Of a stretch of 5,157 nucleotides of DNA, positions 1 to 5,133 are shown in pieces. Where the stretch lies: assembly GCA_035946955.1 (NCBI GenBank), contig DASYYE010000426.1, forward strand, positions 1-5,157, in the 5' to 3' direction. The stretch comes from DASYYE01 sp035946955. GTDB lineage: Bacteria > Actinomycetota > Actinomycetes > Streptosporangiales > Streptosporangiaceae. The notes below the pieces were generated by a model that did not search any database, had not been told where the DNA came from, and was given only the letters and a program-made list of their open reading frames with translations. Made by a program: the position numbers and the translations under genes. Position 1 is the first letter of the stretch, and the number at the start of each line of letters is the position of its first letter.

Positions 1-327
1 CACCGCGCGCAGGTGCGCCAGTCGCGCGGCGGCCGGGCGGGTGGGGGTGTAGTGCTGGCCGGTGACGGCCAGGCCGGCGCGGGTGAGCCAGCACCACGGC
101 GGGCCAGTGCCCAGCCGGCCCGTGGCCACATACCCGGCAGCCCGCCAGCGGGCGACGATGCCGCGCAGCCGGTCCGGGCGGACACCGAGGTACGCGGCGA
201 TCATGTCGTAGGGTGCGCCGTACATGTCGGCACACCACACCAGCCCGGACACGTCACGTCCGCTGAGCCGCACGCTGCCCGCGTCCGCGCGCCGTGCTGG
301 GAGTGCCACAGTGGTGGCCTGCCCCAT
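1..327 (-). CDS. winged-helix-like DNA-binding protein, 5' part (runs off the window)
   Basis: The frame starts at ATG 327-325 and stays open to base 1, giving the first 109 residues; the C-terminus lies outside. A good ribosome binding site, GGAGAG at 337-332, sits 6 nt from the start when counted from GGAG. Residues about 24-68 (SGRDVSGLVWCADMYGAPYD, then IAAYLGVRPDRLRGIVARWR) read as a helix-turn-helix, followed by AAGYVATGRLGTG and PPWCWLTRAGLAVTG, which looks like a wing ending in the 'LTRAGL' strand-helix typical of winged-helix proteins. The fold resembles the replication-relaxation type wHTH proteins often found in actinobacterial integrative elements, and from memory this N-terminus is common in actinomycetes. 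The assignment to a DNA-binding role is inference. Third codon positions are overwhelmingly G/C, and the overlapping frames on both strands read as low-complexity nonsense. Confidence 0.8.
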   Translation of the reverse strand, partial: MGQATTVALPARRADAGSVRLSGRDVSGLVWCADMYGAPYDMIAAYLGVRPDRLRGIVARWRAAGYVATGRLGTGPPWCWLTRAGLAVTGQHYTPTRPAAARLAHLRAV

Positions 328-331
328 GTGT

Positions 332-337
332 CTCTCC
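332..337 (-). promoter_or_regulatory. ribosome binding site of the winged-helix gene
   Basis: GGAGAG on the minus strand lies just upstream of ATG 327. It decides the start of the partial gene at the window edge. No convincing -10/-35 pair was seen between 338 and 472. Confidence 0.6.
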
Positions 338-472
338 ACCCGTATGGAACTGGTCCCCCTCGTGGGAGTCTGCCCCCCTCCGGGTGGTTTGCGCTAGCCG
401 GTAACCGTTGCGGTGTGGCGGTGGCCGGGGTGTGCTGCACGGCACAGCCGGCCCCTGTCCCTGGTTGCGTGG

Positions 473-580
473 TCATGTCAGCTTGTCGGCTGCTATGCGC
501 AGCATGGCGCGGGTTTCTGCTGGGCTGAGCGCGGCGGCGCGGAGGTGGTCGAAGACGGTGGCGAACAGTTGCCCGTGCCG
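473..580 (-). pseudogene. headless C-terminal gene fragment (35 codons plus stop)
   Basis: Reading minus from 580 to the TGA at 475-473 gives RHGQLFATVFDHLRAAALSP followed by AETRAMLRIAADKLT. This looks like genuine protein: an amphipathic helix pair (LFATVFDHLRAAAL, then SPAETRAMLRIAADKL) with actinobacterial codon use. An in-frame TGA (583-581) closes the frame immediately upstream. No ATG, GTG or TTG occurs before the internal ATG (codon 26), and only an unlikely CTG is available at codon 5. The upstream DNA is a terminator-like stem, not coding sequence. The simplest reading is the tail of a small gene whose 5' part was lost. It lies 145 nt upstream of the winged-helix gene on the same strand, so the intact ancestor was probably that gene's operon partner. 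Family unknown. A real very short gene starting at CTG cannot be excluded. Confidence 0.5.
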
Positions 581-594
581 TCAGGGTGAGCTAG

Positions 595-636
595 GCACCC
601 CCGCCCGTGGGCCTGGCAGGCTAGGGGCGGGGGTGC
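595..636 (-). terminator. strong GC-rich stem-loop, probable terminator of the secreted protein/lipoprotein genes
   Basis: A perfect 12-bp inverted repeat pairs GCACCCCCGCCC (595-606) with GGGCGGGGGTGC (625-636) across an 18-nt loop. The loop itself contains GCCTG/CAGGC. It begins about 95 nt past the lipoprotein stop at 731 and lies before the gene fragment at 580. No T-tract follows on either strand, as is common for actinobacterial terminators. The symmetry means it could work in both directions. Confidence 0.65.
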
Positions 637-677
637 TGATCTCGGTTTCAGGGATTGACTAACCTAACCTCGGTGGC

Positions 678-689
678 ATCACCTCCTCC
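678..689 (-). promoter_or_regulatory. orphan near-perfect Shine-Dalgarno sequence
   Basis: The minus strand reads GGAGGAGGTGAT here, which matches the 16S anti-Shine-Dalgarno almost perfectly. No gene follows. The ATG at 679-677 is only about 2 nt from GGAGG and opens a 6-codon frame (MPPRLG, stop 661-659). It may be the remaining ribosome binding site of the gene whose tail is at 473-580, or chance. Confidence 0.3.
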
Positions 690-730
690 AGTTGCCCACA
701 CGCAAGAAGGAGCGGGCCCGGCCTGGATGG

Positions 731-1270
731 CTAGGTCATGGTCCTGGCGATGGCGAGGAGGGTAGCGGTGCCGTAGGTCTGGCTGACGATGTTGGTGTCC
801 ACCCCGTTCTGGTCGAACTCGACCCAGGCGGGGTTGGGGCTGAGTGGGTCGGTGTGGGGGAAGCTGACCAGCATGGGCTGTCCGTTGACCTGGGTGATCT
901 GTGACTTGCCGTTCATCCCTTTCAGGGACTTGCGGAAGAAGCTGAGCGGGTCGTGGTAGATCGCGGGTGCCATCATGACCGTGATCTTGCCGTGATCGAA
1001 GACCAGGGCGACCTGATGCGCTGGGCTGACCCACACCGTGGTCAGGGTCTCGGCGTTGGCCAGCGCAGCAGTGGGCACCGTGACGGAGTACCCGGCCGAT
1101 GCGGCGGCCTGCGCCAAGGTCACCTGCTTCTCGTGTGGCCCGAACGGGTGGCTGTAGTCCTGCGGCAACCCACTGCCGGGCACAGAGCTGGTTGCAGGTG
1201 GCGCCGAGCACGCTGCGGCTGTCACCGCGATCACTGCGGCAGCGGCCATCAGTACGGGCTTCGCCCTCAT
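731..1270 (-). CDS. secreted lipoprotein, DUF4367/LolA-like in character
   Basis: This is a 179-aa protein from ATG 1270 with a clear ribosome binding site (AAGGAAA, about 7-8 nt upstream). The N-terminus MRAKPVLMAAAAVIAVTAAAC is a lipoprotein signal peptide: charged start, Ala/Val core, and Cys21 after AAA as the likely lipidation site. The mature part starts with a Ser/Pro/Thr-rich linker and is then mostly beta-strand. The segment TLAQAAASAGYSVTVP (about 51-66) and the ending NPAWVEFDQNGVDTNIVS...LLAIARTM resemble the start and end of DUF4367-type domains found in actinobacterial and Gram-positive lipoproteins; this likeness is from memory. The protein should be anchored to the outer face of the cell membrane. 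It starts 18 nt after the stop of the secreted-protein gene, so the two are almost certainly co-transcribed. Its function is unknown; binding or support of the secreted partner is only a guess. Confidence 0.85.
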   Translation of the reverse strand: MRAKPVLMAAAAVIAVTAAACSAPPATSSVPGSGLPQDYSHPFGPHEKQVTLAQAAASAGYSVTVPTAALANAETLTTVWVSPAHQVALVFDHGKITVMMAPAIYHDPLSFFRKSLKGMNGKSQITQVNGQPMLVSFPHTDPLSPNPAWVEFDQNGVDTNIVSQTYGTATLLAIARTMT

Positions 1271-1288
1271 CGATAGTTTCCTTTCCTG

Positions 1289-2029
1289 CTAGCAGACGTG
1301 GCCGCTGGTCTGGACGTACAGCTCACTGGCGCTGACCTGCTGCATGTTCCAGCCTGGTGCGTCATCGGCCCAGCACTGGAGCAATGTCCACGGCCGGTAG
1401 TGGCCCAGCGAGGTGGCGTCGGTGAGGCTGTAGAAGTGGGTCCATAGGGTGTCGCAGGTGTTGCGGCGCTCGGAGTTGGTCAGTGCCCAGCCGGAGTTGA
1501 ACGCCATGGTGGGGCTGTAGTTGAACGGCTTGGTCTGGCCGTCGAAGTAGAACCTCCAGATTCCGATGCCGTGGGCGTTGTCCACCTCGAAGTGCCAGTT
1601 GGTCCCGGCCCCGATGGTGCCTGCCCATTGCTGGAGGCTGTCCATCCCGTTGCGGACCCACTCGGCGTACAGGGTTGGCTCGTTCATCGGTGACCCGCCG
1701 GTCGCCCAGCCGACCTCGACGTCGTTGCCGGTGCCGGCCCAGATGAACAGGCTGCGTGACACCTGCCCCCGAAGGCCGTTGAGGGTGTTCTGGGTGTTGG
1801 TGGCGATCATTGCCTGGTTGCCGTACGCCGCCGCCGTGCTGTTGTCGACCGCTTCGACATTCTGGTGGGTAACCGCACAGGAAGCCCCGGCCCGGGCACT
1901 GGCACCCAGAGCAGGACTGACGGCGTACCACACCATCCCGCCAGCGGCGAGCCCACCGAGCGCCCCGCCGATTGCCAGGCCGGACGTCACGCGCCGAATA
2001 CCACTCCGATAACGCCACTTCACCGGCAC
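1289..2029 (-). CDS. secreted Trp-rich protein with four cysteines, unknown function
   Basis: This is a 246-aa protein. I chose GTG 2029 because GGAAAG (2040-2035) lies 5 nt upstream; GTG 2023 is possible. The longer open frame up to 2374 overlaps gene B and is not credible. Basic residues at 4-13 precede a Gly/Ala hydrophobic stretch (about 14-41) and GASARAGA, so signal peptidase probably cuts after Ala45 or Ala47. The mature part has Cys51, Cys192, Cys219 and a C-terminal Cys246, enough for two disulfides, and about 11 tryptophans. Alternating segments such as DVEVGWATGG, TLYAEWVRNG, NWHFEVDNAHG and IWRFYFDGQT suggest a beta-sandwich, like the lectin- or neprosin-like secreted proteins of actinomycetes (weak resemblance). 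No catalytic motif was recognised. An Asn/Thr-rich region (about 62-84) may be a surface loop or cell-wall spacer. Confidence 0.85.
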   Translation of the reverse strand: MPVKWRYRSGIRRVTSGLAIGGALGGLAAGGMVWYAVSPALGASARAGASCAVTHQNVEAVDNSTAAAYGNQAMIATNTQNTLNGLRGQVSRSLFIWAGTGNDVEVGWATGGSPMNEPTLYAEWVRNGMDSLQQWAGTIGAGTNWHFEVDNAHGIGIWRFYFDGQTKPFNYSPTMAFNSGWALTNSERRNTCDTLWTHFYSLTDATSLGHYRPWTLLQCWADDAPGWNMQQVSASELYVQTSGHVC

Positions 2030-2041
2030 ACACTCTTTCCG

Positions 2042-2051
2042 AGATATATCT
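2042..2051. promoter_or_regulatory. AT-rich palindrome upstream of the secreted-protein gene
   Basis: AGATATATCT is a perfect 10-bp palindrome in otherwise very GC-rich DNA, 12 bp upstream of the chosen GTG at 2029. It could be a regulator binding site or a -10 element (TATATC on the minus strand). I saw no good -35. As a -10 it would place the transcript start at or just before the start codon, giving a very short leader. Confidence 0.35.
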
Positions 2052-2093
2052 GACTGGCCTGCGGATACTCGCCGGGTTCTGGGTCGGCGGCGG

Positions 2094-2489
2094 TCATTGC
2101 CCGGTCTCCGTGTGCCCGTCAGGGGGGACACGGCGGGCCTGGCCGGGCCGGTCTGGCGGGATGCGCCTGGGCAGCCGGGCGTGCCCGGCTGCTGGTGTGG
2201 GGGTTGCTGGGCGTTCTTCTCCCACGGTGGTGCCGAGGATGGTGCGGGTGAGGGTGGCGGCGGCGTGGCGGGGTGCGCTGGTGGGTGCGATCCGCTGGGC
2301 GTGTGGCCACCAGTACCAGCCTGCTTCGGCGTAGATGTCGCTGGCCAGGCCGGGCGCGGTGCGGCTGGTGACATACAGGCGCGGGCTGCGGCCGGGGCCG
2401 TGGGCGGTCAAGACCGTCACCCATTGGTCGCGGCCGAGCACGGCGGCTAGGGCTTCGAGTGCGTCTGCGCTTTCGGTGCCCGTCTTCAC
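2094..2489 (-). CDS. small unnamed actinobacterial protein (gene B of the coupled pair)
   Basis: This is a 131-aa protein from GTG 2489, with AGGGG at 2501-2497 placed 7 nt upstream. The start overlaps the stop of the upstream gene as GTGA, so translation is probably coupled. The conserved-looking part is residues about 8-86: a helix (ADALEALAAVL), strands (QWVTVLTA, SPRLYVTS), then LASDIYAEAGWYWWPHAQRI and a helix AAATLTRTIL. The GWYWWPHAQRIAP stretch looks like a family signature. Residues about 90-131 are rich in Pro, Arg and Thr and probably disordered. There is no signal peptide or membrane segment, so it is cytoplasmic. Short proteins of this type are familiar beside HTH regulators in Streptomyces-like genomes, but I know of no established function. 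The ATG at 2606 in the same frame lies inside gene A and adds an arginine-rich segment that does not look native. Confidence 0.75.
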   Translation of the reverse strand: MKTGTESADALEALAAVLGRDQWVTVLTAHGPGRSPRLYVTSRTAPGLASDIYAEAGWYWWPHAQRIAPTSAPRHAAATLTRTILGTTVGEERPATPTPAAGHARLPRRIPPDRPGQARRVPPDGHTETGQ

Positions 2490-2875
2490 CGCTGCACCCC
2501 TGTAGTGCCGGGTACTGCGCGCAGTTGGGCGCGTAGTCCTTCGGCGGTGTCGGCGGCCAGGGTGCGGGGTTCGGTGTTCCAATGCGGGCCGTGCCGCGAC
2601 GCCCACCAGGTGCCGGCGTCGCTGGTGCGCCAGATGTGCCAGCCGGGGAACTCGGCCTCAAGGCCGGTCTCGGTTGCCGGGGCTGGCGGTTTCGTGCTTC
2701 CAGCCAGCGTGGGCTGGGTAGGTGTGCCGGGCTGGCTGATGTCCGTGGGTGGCTGGTGTGCAGGACTGGGGCTGGCTGGCGGGTGGTCGCGCTGGGCGGC
2801 GATGGCGCGTGCGGTGCGCGCGGCGGCGTGGAGTTGGGCTGCCGCCGCGTGGCTGCGGAGGCTTGGCTGGCTCAT
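2486..2875 (-). CDS. small unnamed actinobacterial protein (gene A of the coupled pair)
   Basis: This is a 129-aa protein from ATG 2875. It has three parts: an Ala-rich helix (about 5-28, SHAAAAQLHAAARTARAIAA), a Pro/Thr/Ser-rich linker (about 31-69), and a compact C-terminal domain (about 71-121). The last contains LEAEFPGWHIWRTSDAGTWW, then ASRHGPHW, then TLAADTAEGLRAQLRAV, which suggests two or three beta strands followed by a helix. It has no signal peptide and no recognised catalytic residues. ATG 2875 is the only ATG, GTG or TTG near the plausible N-terminus in this frame. There is no good Shine-Dalgarno upstream, and the ATG sits in the loop of a 12-bp perfect inverted repeat. Its last codons overlap the GTG of gene B (GTGA). 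The gene is divergent from the HTH-TPR regulator, its likely controller. Function unknown. Confidence 0.75.
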   Translation of the reverse strand: MSQPSLRSHAAAAQLHAAARTARAIAAQRDHPPASPSPAHQPPTDISQPGTPTQPTLAGSTKPPAPATETGLEAEFPGWHIWRTSDAGTWWASRHGPHWNTEPRTLAADTAEGLRAQLRAVPGTTGVQR

Positions 2876-2891
2876 GCAGGCCAGCCAAGCC
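2860..2891. promoter_or_regulatory. 12-bp perfect inverted repeat around the start codon of gene A
   Basis: GGCTTGGCTGGC (2860-2871) pairs perfectly with GCCAGCCAAGCC (2880-2891) across an 8-nt loop, 2872-2879. In the minus-strand transcript the loop is CUGCAUGA and holds the AUG of gene A. The 3' arm encodes the first codons (Ser-Gln-Pro-Ser). It could fold in the mRNA and control initiation, or act in DNA as an operator for a dimeric regulator such as the divergent HTH-TPR protein. The structure is directly visible; the role is inference. Confidence 0.55.
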
Positions 2892-2973
2892 GTGTAGGCG
2901 GGTGTGCGGCAGATGTGTGGTGGGGGCGGGTGTGTGCGTAGGGGGCGTGCAACGGTTGGCGGCTGGTCACGTT

Positions 2974-2992
2974 GTGTCCGGGGGTGGAACAC
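2974..2992. promoter_or_regulatory. imperfect dyad in the divergent intergenic region
   Basis: GTGTCC (2974-2979) and GGAACAC (2986-2992) form an inverted repeat with one base missing from the left arm, spaced by 6 nt. It lies 43 bp before the regulator's GTG, between the divergent genes, where an operator or promoter would be expected. No clear -10/-35 pair was found on either strand. Confidence 0.2.
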
Positions 2993-3022
2993 TGGCAGCA
3001 CCAGAGACTCGGTGGGGTCGGC

Positions 3023-3028
3023 GGGAGG
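3023..3028 (+). promoter_or_regulatory. ribosome binding site of the HTH-TPR regulator
   Basis: GGGAGG lies 6 nt before GTG 3035 and only 3 nt before the adjacent in-frame GTG 3032. It therefore favours 3035 as the start, over 3032 and over the TTG at 2972, which has no such site. Confidence 0.6.
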
Positions 3029-3034
3029 CCGGTG

Positions 3035-4426
3035 GTGGCGGGCAGGGGCAGGCCAGCGAATGAGTGTCTGCGTGCCCTCATCGCGGAGGCCGGGGTGTCG
3101 CACAAGGGCCTGGCCCGGCGTGTCGTGGACCTGGGGAAGGCGCGCGGGGTGGTGGGGCTGTGTTATGACCACAGTTCGGTGGGCCGCTGGCTGGGCGGGG
3201 AGCAGCCCCGCGAACCGGTCCCGGAGTTAATAGCGGAGGTCTTCACGGGGTTGCTGGCCCGGCCGGTTGGCGTGGCTGAGGTCGGCATGACCGAGAGCCG
3301 GGTGCCTGTTGATGTGGGGCTGGTGCTGGCCGAGACCTGGGATGAGTGTGTCGCAGCAGCGGTGACGCTGGGGAGGGCGGACGTGCAACGGCGGCGGTTC
3401 CTGCAAGACTCGGCCGTCACAGTCTCCGCGTCCTCAGCGGTAGCGCTGCGGTGGCTGGTCACCCCCGCCTGCGGCCCCCCGCAGCGGACGGGGCGGCGGC
3501 AGGTGGGTGAATCTGAAGTCACCGCGATTGGTGAGGTCGTGCGCTCGTACCGGGAACTGGACAACCGCCTCGGCGGCGGCCGGGTCCGCGCCCCGGTCAT
3601 CGACTATCTCAACGCGGAGGTAGTCCCCCTGCTCACCGATGGCAGCTACAGCGCGGCCACGGGGGCCAAGCTGGCTGCTGCGGCGGCTGAGCTGGCCCAG
3701 CTTGCCGGGTGGATGGCCTACGACAGTGGGCTGCACGGCCACGCGCAGCGGTACCTGACGCTGGCGCTGAGCTTCGCACGCCACGCAGGGGACGACGGCC
3801 TCGGCTCAGAAGTCCTGGCGGCCAAGGCACACCAGGCGGTGTGGCTGGCCCGCCCAGCCGAGGCGGTCGACCTGGCCCGCGCCGCCCAGGCCAGCGCCCG
3901 CCGCGCGGGCCTGGGAACACTGCTCACCGAGTGCCATGTAATGGAAGCCCACGGCCACGCCGCCCGGAACGACGCCCACGCCTGCGCGAAAGCGCTCACC
4001 CAGGCCGAAGCCGCATTTGACAGCGCCGCACGGGAGGGTGACCCGGGGTGGCTGGCTTACTTCGATGAGGCATACCTGGCCGCACGGATGGCCCACTGCT
4101 TCCATGCGCTGGGCGAGCCTGCCCACGCCGAACGCTACGCCCGGCGTTCGCTGGACATGGACGGCCGGTTCGTGCGGGGCAAGGCGTTCAACCTCTCGCT
4201 CCTCGCCACAGCATTGGCTGACCAGGACCAGGTTGAGCAGGCGTGCGCCGTGGGCACCCAGGCGCTGCACCTGACGGGCAGGCTGCGCTCCGCGCGGGCC
4301 AACCGCTACGTCCGTGACTTGCAGCGGGCACTGCGGCCTCGCGCCAGCGAGGCGGTGGTGCGGGAGTTCAACCAGCGGGCTGCGCAATGCCTGCCCGCCG
4401 CAGCAGTGCCTGCTGCACGCCAATGA
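3035..4426 (+). CDS. Xre-type HTH and TPR-repeat transcriptional regulator (NsdA-like architecture)
   Basis: This is a 463-aa cytoplasmic protein from GTG 3035. Residues about 9-85 form the N-terminal HTH domain: NECLRALIAEAGVSHKGLAR, then RVVDLGKARG, then YDHSSVGRWLGGEQPREPVP and ELIAEVF. This start-to-end pattern is characteristic of a large actinobacterial regulator family. A linker contains VQRRRFLQDSA (RRRFLQ at 119-124), a motif often seen in these proteins. Residues about 210-445 are alpha-helical tandem repeats of TPR type, with Ala/Leu/Tyr/Gly spacing as in AELAQLAGWMAYDSG, HAQRYLTLALSFAR and EPAHAERYARRSLD. The architecture and length match regulators such as NsdA of Streptomyces coelicolor, a negative regulator of sporulation and antibiotic production; orthology is not claimed. 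TPR repeats normally bind a peptide or partner protein. The gene is divergent from the two small proteins, its probable targets or partners, and converges on the NUDIX gene with a 59-bp overlap. Confidence 0.9.
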   Translation: MAGRGRPANECLRALIAEAGVSHKGLARRVVDLGKARGVVGLCYDHSSVGRWLGGEQPREPVPELIAEVFTGLLARPVGVAEVGMTESRVPVDVGLVLAETWDECVAAAVTLGRADVQRRRFLQDSAVTVSASSAVALRWLVTPACGPPQRTGRRQVGESEVTAIGEVVRSYRELDNRLGGGRVRAPVIDYLNAEVVPLLTDGSYSAATGAKLAAAAAELAQLAGWMAYDSGLHGHAQRYLTLALSFARHAGDDGLGSEVLAAKAHQAVWLARPAEAVDLARAAQASARRAGLGTLLTECHVMEAHGHAARNDAHACAKALTQAEAAFDSAAREGDPGWLAYFDEAYLAARMAHCFHALGEPAHAERYARRSLDMDGRFVRGKAFNLSLLATALADQDQVEQACAVGTQALHLTGRLRSARANRYVRDLQRALRPRASEAVVREFNQRAAQCLPAAAVPAARQ

Positions 4427-4943
4427 CAGTCGCCGCGCCCACGATCTCCCCCTGTGACACCATCGTGGCGGCCTCGTCCAGTCCCACCCACCGCACGGAG
4501 GCTGCCTCATCCGGGGCGGGGTGGCCGACGTGGTCTGCTCCGTGGGCGAGGTAGAGGTCTTGGGGGAAGTCGGCGTTGCCGATCATCGGCTGGTAGGACA
4601 GCAGGAACCGCGCGTTGCGGGGCCGCCAGCCGGTCTCTTCTTCGGTTTCCCGGGTGGCGGCTGTCGCGCCGTCTTCGCCGTCGTCGATGTAGCCGCCGGG
4701 CAGTTCCCACACCCACCGGTCGATGATGAACCGGTGCCGCCACACCAGCAGCATGTGCGAGCCCGCCTCGTTCAGGGCCAGCGTCATCACGCAACGGCGC
4801 ATCCGGAACACGTACTGCGTGAACTGGCGGCCATCGGGCAGTTCCACGTCCGCCAGGCTCAGCCGGACGTGCGGGTTCTCATCCACCAGCCGTTCCGCAT
4901 GGACCACCCAGCGCACGTCACGGGCTGCGTGCTCATCAGGCAT
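4368..4943 (-). CDS. NUDIX hydrolase, ADP-ribose pyrophosphatase-like
   Basis: This is a 191-aa protein from ATG 4943. The full NUDIX box is visible at residues 84-106: G-x5-E (Gly84, Glu90), x7, then R98-E99-T-E-E102-E103-T-G105-W, which matches G-x5-E-x7-R-E-U-x-E-E-x-G-U except for Thr at the usual hydrophobic position. Glu102 and Glu103 would bind the metal ions. It is preceded by RHRFIIDRWVWELPGGYIDD, which resembles the ELPxGxID entry of ADP-sugar pyrophosphatases. Such enzymes cleave nucleoside diphosphates linked to another group, for example ADP-ribose to AMP and ribose 5-phosphate; the true substrate is unknown. The N-terminal part (about 10-55) has the beta-strands usual in this group. 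The ribosome binding site is weak (AGGTAG about 11 nt upstream). The gene is convergent with the HTH-TPR regulator. NUDIX genes often sit beside such regulators in actinomycetes, so a functional link is possible. Confidence 0.93.
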   Translation of the reverse strand: MPDEHAARDVRWVVHAERLVDENPHVRLSLADVELPDGRQFTQYVFRMRRCVMTLALNEAGSHMLLVWRHRFIIDRWVWELPGGYIDDGEDGATAATRETEEETGWRPRNARFLLSYQPMIGNADFPQDLYLAHGADHVGHPAPDEAASVRWVGLDEAATMVSQGEIVGAATVIGVQQALLRRAGIAQPAG

Positions 4944-5118
4944 GACCGCGACGCTACCTGAGCCTTTGGTGACAGGCCGGGCCGGTCTACGGCACTAAGG
5001 TTCCCGCTCCTGCCATCAGCCTTCCTCGCAAGGTGAGCGACTGCCGCGTCCCCGGTTTCGGTCTTTGCCGCTCATGGTTCCGCGCAAGCTGGGCGGCTGC
5101 GGTGGCCACGGTGGCTCC

Positions 5119-5133
5119 CCCGGCGCAGCCGGG
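5119..5133. repeat. short GC-rich hairpin near the window end
   Basis: CCCGGC (5119-5124) and GCCGGG (5128-5133) are separated by a 3-nt loop. An 8-bp palindrome, GTGGCCAC, lies just before it at 5102-5109. It could be a weak terminator for an unseen gene beyond the right edge. In DNA this GC-rich, such short stems also arise by chance. Confidence 0.2.

Noticed and set aside
201..476. 91-codon minus-strand frame beginning at the ATGA
   Set aside because: It overlaps the better supported winged-helix gene by 127 nt in another frame, and its sequence lacks a plausible fold. It is kept only as a weak finding.
13..528. 171-codon plus-strand frame
   Set aside because: It opposes the winged-helix gene, has no ribosome binding site, and its Gly/Pro/Arg-rich sequence looks like a shadow of the minus-strand coding sequence.
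648..1211. 187-codon minus-strand frame
   Set aside because: It lies in another frame of the lipoprotein gene, with Arg/His/Gln-rich composition typical of shifted high-GC reading.
2030..2374. 5' extension of the secreted-protein frame
   Set aside because: It overlaps gene B, is dominated by Pro, and would bury the signal peptide in the middle of the protein.
2972..3034. TTG start giving a longer regulator
   Set aside because: There is no ribosome binding site, and the extra residues do not resemble this family's N-terminus, which begins close to the HTH.
2876..3172. 5' extension of gene A
   Set aside because: It would run through the divergent promoter region and into the HTH domain of the regulator, and its sequence is Pro/Arg/His-rich.
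3389..3406. Internal twin-arginine-like RRRFLQ in the regulator
   Set aside because: It lies at residues 119-124 after a DNA-binding domain, is not followed by a clean export-type hydrophobic core, and is common in this cytoplasmic family.
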